20,066 nucleotides of DNA, taken from contig DASYYE010000058.1 in the NCBI GenBank assembly GCA_035946955.1, positions 1 through 20,066 of the forward strand, given 5' to 3'. Of this stretch, positions 16,061 through 20,066 are shown in pieces. A program made the position numbers and the translations under genes. The stretch comes from DASYYE01 sp035946955. Its GTDB lineage: Bacteria; Actinomycetota; Actinomycetes; Streptosporangiales; Streptosporangiaceae. The notes below the pieces were generated by a model. It was not told the origin of the DNA and did not search any database. It saw nothing but the letters and a program-made list of their open reading frames with translations. Every line of letters starts with the position of its first letter. The first letter of the stretch is position 1.

Positions 16061-17656
16061 TCACTGTTCCCACTCGTCGGGGTGGCGTGGCTCCTGGTCG
16101 GCGTGGAGCAGCAGGCCGCCGCAAAGCGGGCAGCGTCCACGCTGGTGCTGGAGTAGCCGCAGCCTGGCCGGGTCCACCGGGGGTGTCCGGTGTCGCTGCC
16201 GGGCTGCCCAGTAGCTGGCCAGGGCCGGGGCGTCGGGTGAGGCCCAGCCCTTGACCAGGGTGTGCCGGGTGATCTTCACCCAGGCGAACTTGAGCAGGTA
16301 GGCGCCGCTGTCGCGGTCGCCGAACACCCACCGGTCGTGCCTGGCGGAGTTGAACGGGCCGAAGTACTTGCTGGTGACCCAGCGTTTCCCCTTGTGTGGG
16401 TGGGTCCAGTTCGCCCATTTGTAGGTGAGCTTCCACACATGCCAGTCCAGCTCGTTGAACACCCGGGCGGACACGCAGTGCTGGTAGTAGGCCGACCAGC
16501 CCCGGATGATGGGGTTGAGCCGGATGAGGACCATCTGCGCGTTGTGACCGCACAGGCCCTTCATCTCGGTGCTCAGCCGTGCCCGGATCCGTTTCACCGC
16601 CGCTTTGGACGGCTTGATCAGCAGCTTGCCGTGGTAGCGGCGGACGTTGGACCCCAGGAAGTCCACCCCGTCATCGAGGTGGACGATGCGGGTCTTGTCT
16701 TCATTGAAGGCAAGGCCCCTGGGCGTCAGCCACGCGGCCAGCCGCGCCTTGACCTGCCCGGCCTGTTCCCGCGAGTGGCACAGGGCCAGCACGTCGTCGG
16801 CGTATCTGACCAGCACCGGGGAGCCCGGTCTCGCCGTCCCGGCGTTGGCGCCGGTGGTGATGTAGCGGACACCGGCGGCCTGTTCCATCCCGTGCAGGGC
16901 CACGTTCATCAGCACGGGGCTGACCACCCCGCCTTGTGGGGAGCCCCGCTCGGTCGGGGCGAAGCGGCCATCATCGACCACGCCTGCTCTCAGCCAGGCT
17001 GCGACCAGTCCCCGGGCGGGGAACAGGCCGAACTGGCCGAGGAGATGATCGTGGTCGATGCGGTCGAACGCGGCGGCCAGGTCGGCATCTAGCGCCCACA
17101 CACGCTTGCAGGTCTTCCCGCGTGCAGTCACGAAGACGGCCTGCATCGCGTCCTGGCAGGAGCGGTCCGGCCGGAACCCATACGACCGTGACTCGAACCG
17201 GGCCTCCCACTCGGGCTCCAGCGCGCTCACCGCCAGGGCCTGGAGCGCCCTATCGGCGATCACGGGAATCCCGAGCCCACGCCGCTTTCCTCCCGGCTTA
17301 GGGATGAACACCCGCTTGACCGGCAAGGGCCTCCACGCGACCGCGCCGCGCCGCAGCCAGGCAGCCATACTGGCCTTCTCCCAGCCTGCCAGCACGACCC
17401 TGCCGTCGACCCCGGCCGTCTTGCGGCCAGCATTGACCTCCGTCACGCGTCGCACGCTCACCAGCGCGTTAGCACGGGACCGGAGCATCAGCTTCTGCAG
17501 GCTGCGGACCTTCCTCAGGTCTCCTGCCTTACTCGCCGTGAAGATCCGCTGCCGCAACCGCCGTACGTCATCCTCAGCCTGGGGCCAGTCCACACTGTCC
17601 CAGTCCAAGACGTCGCCCTCAGGTCCGTTCACCATGACGGTGCCCAACTTGCCCAT
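16061..17656 (-). CDS. ltrA: Group II intron reverse transcriptase/maturase, C-terminus truncated by TGA
   Basis: A 531-aa intron-encoded protein that helps splicing and copies the intron RNA into target DNA. The RT domain has the first catalytic Asp in DADLAAAFDRIDH (190-202), GSPQGGVVSP (238-247) and YADD (295-298). The maturase (X) domain shows LIRLNPIIRGWSAYYQH (377-393). The C-terminus begins a zinc-finger/HNH module, RCPLCGGLLLHAD (508-520), but stops at TGA right after PDEWEQ. In the same frame beyond the TGA the module goes on (THTHCARRH), so the stop probably replaces a Trp codon. ATG 17656 has GGAG upstream; the ATG at residue 8 is an alternative. Splicing may still work; target-site cleavage is doubtful. 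Confidence 0.9.
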   Translation of the reverse strand: MGKLGTVMVNGPEGDVLDWDSVDWPQAEDDVRRLRQRIFTASKAGDLRKVRSLQKLMLRSRANALVSVRRVTEVNAGRKTAGVDGRVVLAGWEKASMAAWLRRGAVAWRPLPVKRVFIPKPGGKRRGLGIPVIADRALQALAVSALEPEWEARFESRSYGFRPDRSCQDAMQAVFVTARGKTCKRVWALDADLAAAFDRIDHDHLLGQFGLFPARGLVAAWLRAGVVDDGRFAPTERGSPQGGVVSPVLMNVALHGMEQAAGVRYITTGANAGTARPGSPVLVRYADDVLALCHSREQAGQVKARLAAWLTPRGLAFNEDKTRIVHLDDGVDFLGSNVRRYHGKLLIKPSKAAVKRIRARLSTEMKGLCGHNAQMVLIRLNPIIRGWSAYYQHCVSARVFNELDWHVWKLTYKWANWTHPHKGKRWVTSKYFGPFNSARHDRWVFGDRDSGAYLLKFAWVKITRHTLVKGWASPDAPALASYWAARQRHRTPPVDPARLRLLQHQRGRCPLCGGLLLHADQEPRHPDEWEQ

Positions 17657-18374
17657 CGGTTCTGGCGTCTCCGTTCACCAGGTCCACACAGGCTCACCTG
17701 ACCCACGTCAGCTCCCTTTCGGGCTGGGCATGCCGCCCGTATCCGGCCAGTTATCCGGAGACCACCAGCGGAGGTGCCAGCACGCGGTCCCCGGTTTCCT
17801 GCAGCCCTTTCGGCCACCGGCATTCGCTTCTTGGGTCATCCTTCGCCCGCTGGGGGACTCAGCCTCCCTCACGGCCGGCCCACCGGCAGCGACCTGCCTG
17901 CCGGACCCCAACGGGGTTGTCGTGTTGCACATGAGCAAGACGCGACCAGACAGGGCGCCCCCTTTACCCCAGGGACGGTGGTGCGCTCCCGGCCGGCGAT
18001 TATCCTCCGGCCGGCACCCGCCGCTCTTCCGCGGCCAGTCCCTACGGCCCCGCTGGACCATCCCACCTGCGGGGGTCACCTTCACGAGACGTCAACAAGG
18101 GTTCACTTGCGTTCGCCCATCACCCCCGGGCAGCTGGCTGCCACCCCGGGGCCGGGAAGCTGCTGCTTCCCGCCGGTCTTCTCCTCGCCTGCGCCCCCTG
18201 GATGGGACAAGGGCCGCTTCGGCTTCTTCCCCAGGCTCCGCACCCCGCAGTCACCCGCGGCGCACGACAGGGCGGAGACGGGCCAACGCGCACTGGCCCG
18301 GGTACTGCGCCTCCGGCATCAGCCGGACCTCCAACAGCGCCTCCCACTTGAACTCATGCACCCTCACGCCGCAC

Positions 18375-18645
18375 GTAGTCGGAGGTGGCCTCCATCGACA
18401 CCATCTGCACCCCGGCCGTCTTCAGCTCCGCCGCGAGCTTCCCCGATCGCCCGCACCGTCGCCGGCACCGTCTGCAGGTGCGAGGTCCGGTGCTTCCTCC
18501 CCGCCGCCGGGGGCATCCGGACGCACACGACCGCGGACTCTTTCGCCACGTCGATCCCCGCGGCGACCTCATAGCGCAGCTGGTAGTCCTCGTCCTCCAC
18601 CACCTGCGCGCTCATGCGCCTGTGCTTCTGCTTCCGCGCGGCCAC
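18375..18645 (-). pseudogene. IS110 transposase, 5' exon, with one-base insertion
   Basis: From GTG 18645 (AAGGGGA upstream) the frame reads MAARKQKHRRMSAQ and then YEVAAGIDVAKESAVVC, which holds the first catalytic Asp of the DEDD domain. After TVRAIG the frame must change: GATCGGGGAAGC (G run at 18441-18444) has one G too many. The other frame then gives GKLAAELKTAGVQMVSMEAT, with the catalytic Glu in MEAT, and SDY up to the intron. The exon ends with codon TAC at 18375. Unless the extra G is a sequencing error or is bypassed by slippage, no full transposase can be made. Confidence 0.82.
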
Positions 18646-18960
18646 CGCGTCCCCTTATCCTTTGACCTCGGGTAATACAAGGCGGGCTGCCCGGGGACCA
18701 GGTCAGCAGGCTCACGCAAGCCGAAGTCTGACCAGCGCGCTCACGGCAGCAGAAGGCGACCCTCGGGTCAGGTCCCAGCGCCAGGCTGTAAAACGGGCTC
18801 AGATCCCACAAACCTGCCGGCGTCACGGGCAGCCCGCCGCCATCCAACCCCACGCGCATTCCCGCATGGACCCCAAACGCCGCACCACAGGCGGGGTAAA
18901 CCCCCGCCAGCAGCCCACCCGCACGCGCCGAAGATTTCACGCGAACGCGACCAGCCCCGA
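18646..18960. other. Flank upstream of the IS110 gene; possible bridge-RNA region
   Basis: No convincing gene. In IS110-group elements the stretch before the transposase contains a structured RNA that guides target choice, so the part nearest 18645 could encode it on the minus strand; I could not establish a structure by eye. GGCTGTAAAAC occurs at 18784-18794 and again in the tRNA remnant at 18968-18978. The minus-strand open frames here cross the tRNA remnant and look spurious. Confidence 0.35.
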
Positions 18961-18965
18961 TGAGC

Positions 18966-19022
18966 ACGGCTGTAAAACCGTCGGCTACGCCTTCTCTGGT
19001 TCGAATCCAGAACCTGCCACCA
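18966..19022 (+). tRNA. 3' half of a tRNA-Tyr gene (anticodon GTA), 5' half missing
   Basis: ACGG-CTGTAAAA-CCGT is a slightly damaged anticodon arm with anticodon GTA (Tyr); the loop has an extra A. Then come a long variable arm (GGC-TAC-GCC), a perfect T arm (TCTGG, TTCGAAT, CCAGA), the acceptor strand ACCTGCC, A, and an encoded CCA. The pairing 5' acceptor strand GGCAGGT and a D arm are absent upstream, so this is not a working tRNA. Such 3' tRNA fragments are typical attachment-site copies left by integrative plasmids or phages. Confidence 0.75.
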
Positions 19023-19341
19023 GTTTCCCCAGGTCAAGCCCGGTCCAGGTGTTCCCGGTGGCTGGGTCTGTAGAGCGTCCGGGGGCGGTCCGGCAGCCCG
19101 TTTCGCTTGGGGTAGCTACCTACTGCCTGACCTGCATGTTCACAATTAACGATCATGGCTAGGGATGTTCCCGTCCGTTATGCGTCCGTGCGCGGGCGAT
19201 TCACGGGTGACAGGTTCGCGGACAGGCACGGACGGATTCCGTCGCGGCGAAGCGGCCAGTCTCATGGCGTTCTCCCCACGCGCATTGCTGAGCAAGGCGA
19301 CAGACCAGATCGTCCTCGTCTGCTTCCGGGGAGACGCGTGA

Positions 19342-19566
19342 AAGGCCGCTTGTTCCGGTCAACCATGCACGCACAGTCGAAGATTCATCGATTTGTCCTT
19401 CACGAGCCCGCAGCTGTTTCAGCCAGCCGAGGCGTATCCGCCACTGCACGCACCGAGCGACCTGCTCGGCGAGCGCCTCGCCCAGTTCACTGCCGAGGAC
19501 CGGGCCGTCCTCATCCGTATCCCCAACGACCGCGCCCGCGTCGCCCTCACCGGCCACGCCCGCTAG
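19342..19566 (+). pseudogene. Coding-like fragment of unknown protein
   Basis: The frame ending at TAG 19564-19566 reads SPQLFQPAEAYPPLHAPSD, then LLGERLAQFTAEDRAVLIRI and PNDRARVALTGHAR. Its third codon positions are about 90 percent G/C from 19405 on, as in the true genes here. The antisense frame (19201-19620) is less biased. No ATG or GTG with a binding site precedes it, and a TGA lies at 19339-19341, so the N-terminus is lost or frameshifted. Family unknown. Confidence 0.35.
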
Positions 19567-19592
19567 CGCAGCGACAAACCCGCACCTCGCGC

Positions 19593-19688
19593 TCATCCCT
19601 CGCGGGTGGCGCGCTGCCACACTTGCTCGAACTCCTCCGCTGTGATGGCCGCCGCTGAGAACTCCGGATCCTCGTTGATCTCAGACAC
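19593..19688 (-). CDS. Very short acidic ORF, probably a gene tail
   Basis: GTG 19688 to TGA 19593 gives 31 residues containing SEINEDPEFSAAAITAEEFE, then QVWQRATREG. Composition and codon bias look like a real acidic helical C-terminus, but there is no clear binding site and the upstream sequence belongs to the ISL3 remnant on the other strand. I think the ISL3 insertion may have cut a gene here. Function unknown. Confidence 0.25.
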   Translation of the reverse strand: MSEINEDPEFSAAAITAEEFEQVWQRATREG

Positions 19689-19875
19689 GCGCGCCGCCGA
19701 CCTGCCCCACCTGCACTCATTCACCTGCGGCCTCGACCTCGACTCCACGCCGCCACCGCCGCGCCCACCCTCCCTCACCACAACGGGCGCACCGAAGGAG
19801 TCAACACCAAGACCAAAATGACCAAAGGCAGATGTACGGGCGCGCCGGATGCACCACCGCATCCTCCTCAGCTGA
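19684..19875 (+). pseudogene. C-terminal remnant of an ISL3-family transposase
   Basis: Successive frames read DLPHLHSFTCGLDLD, then TLPHHNGRTEGVNTKTKM, then QMYGRAG and finally HRILLS ending at TGA 19873-19875. These are the last motifs of ISL3 (IS204/IS1001/IS1096/IS1165) transposases, whose usual end is NGRTEGVNTKTKxIKRQMYGRAG followed by LLRHRILL. One base is missing in the AAACGG codon pair (K-R), and a further indel lies before HRILLS. The N-terminal three quarters, with the zinc finger and the first catalytic Asp residues, is absent. The element is dead. Confidence 0.82.
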
Positions 19876-19913
19876 GGCTACGAAACGTCACCCACCGAAA
19901 GTGCGCCAGAGCC
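19876..19913 (+). repeat. Probable right terminal repeat of the ISL3 element
   Basis: Directly after the transposase stop, and 38 bp to the right, the minus strand begins GGCTCTGGCGCACTTTCGG, which has the GGCTCT start usual in ISL3-family ends. The left end is not in this window, so the pairing cannot be tested here. Confidence 0.5.
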
Positions 19914-20066
19914 GTTAAATTGACAGACCCGCGCTGGCTTCCGGGTGTCGTTACAGGGCGTTGGTGGAAACTATCGATGATGGGTTCGGTGTGTGCTGTC
20001 TGCTTAGTTCTGCGTATCGTGTTACAAGTGCGAGGTTGATGGCGGACTCAACGTTTTCCAGCTGGG
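19914..20066. other. Right edge, no gene recognised
   Basis: This stretch is less GC-rich than the rest. It has no open frame with family motifs. It could be the promoter region of a gene beyond the window. Confidence 0.4.

Larger units (their letters stand above)
15802..18374 (-). mobile_element. Group II intron, 2573 nt, with reverse transcriptase/maturase gene
   Basis: A self-splicing ribozyme and retroelement. The 5' end is GTGCGGCGTG directly after the exon codon TAC (base 18375), fitting the GUGYG consensus. The 3' end is CCCGAC directly before TGG (base 15801), fitting the AY consensus. Domain V and a stable domain VI precede the 3' end at the normal distance. The encoded protein sits in the domain IV position (16061-17656). 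The first 718 nt would hold domains I-III. It lies in the same direction as the IS110 gene, as splicing requires. Confidence 0.92.
14668..18645 (-). mobile_element. IS110-family insertion sequence split by a group II intron
   Basis: The transposase gene runs from GTG 18645 to TGA 14668, interrupted at 15802-18374 by a group II intron. Only the gene limits are given; IS110 elements lack clear terminal repeats and I could not set the outer ends. Removing the intron joins ATSDY to WRIWF, a continuous IS110 sequence. Joined exon length is 1405 nt, one more than a multiple of three, which equals the extra G seen in the first exon. Confidence 0.88.

Noticed and set aside
15802..16140. N-terminal extension of the IS110 frame (about 112 residues)
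   Set aside because: This part is intron sequence including domains V and VI; the true N-terminus is in the exon at 18375-18645.
17058..18665. 535-codon plus-strand frame over the intron
   Set aside because: Antisense to the maturase and intron ribozyme; rich in Pro, Arg and Ser without motifs.
18768..19037. Minus-strand ORF containing VLDSNQRRRSRRFYS
   Set aside because: It is the reverse complement of the tRNA-Tyr fragment, a well-known source of false proteins.
1..20066. CRISPR array or known anti-phage system
   Set aside because: No regularly spaced repeats of the right length, no cas or restriction-type genes. The reverse transcriptase is a group II intron protein, not a defence retron, as shown by the maturase domain and domain V.

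Overview
The window is very GC-rich, with third codon positions close to saturated in G/C. It carries families typical of actinomycetes: large SARP/AfsR-type regulators with NB-ARC and TPR domains, a PASTA protein, a streptogrisin-like protease, and a NarL-type two-component pair. The organism is most likely a Streptomyces or a related filamentous actinomycete. The region looks accessory: at least four transposase families and several decayed genes lie between intact regulators and secreted proteins.

Layout. 1-322: the 3' end of a PASTA-domain gene and its terminator hairpin. 400-690: a decayed SARP DNA-binding domain, convergent with an intact 937-aa AfsR-like regulator (694-3507, minus). 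3608-4586: a doubtful small secreted ORF and a frameshifted fragment of an assimilatory-type nitrate reductase (minus). 4672-5598: a secreted chymotrypsin-fold protease (minus), with a perfect 14-bp inverted repeat over its leader. Divergent from it are a membrane histidine kinase and an overlapping LuxR-type response regulator (5846-8256). 8305-9039: debris of two insertion sequences (IS481-like on plus, IS3 OrfA on minus). 9139-11955: a second AfsR-like regulator of 938 aa (minus). Its upstream region holds three tandem 11-bp repeats at 12135-12167, the pitch expected of a SARP operator, placed before a secreted protein gene (12224-12793). A small S1-domain ORF, a second secreted protein with a golvesin-like C-terminus, and a 17-bp-stem terminator follow, then about 750 bp without a convincing gene.

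14668-18645 is the most striking structure: an IS110-family transposase gene (minus) split by a 2573-nt group II intron (15802-18374). The boundaries can be read to the base: a GTGCG start, an in-line domain V and VI, an AC end, and an exon join that restores the IS110 reading frame. The intron encodes a reverse transcriptase/maturase whose C-terminal zinc-finger/HNH region is cut by a TGA. The first IS110 exon has an extra G in a G run, so even the spliced gene is out of frame.

18966-19022 is the 3' part of a tRNA-Tyr gene without its 5' half, which suggests an integrative-element attachment site. The right edge holds a coding-like fragment, an ISL3 transposase tail and its probable terminal repeat.

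How parts may work together (inference): the two AfsR-like regulators and the divergent kinase/regulator pair probably control nearby secreted products. The rest records repeated insertion and decay.
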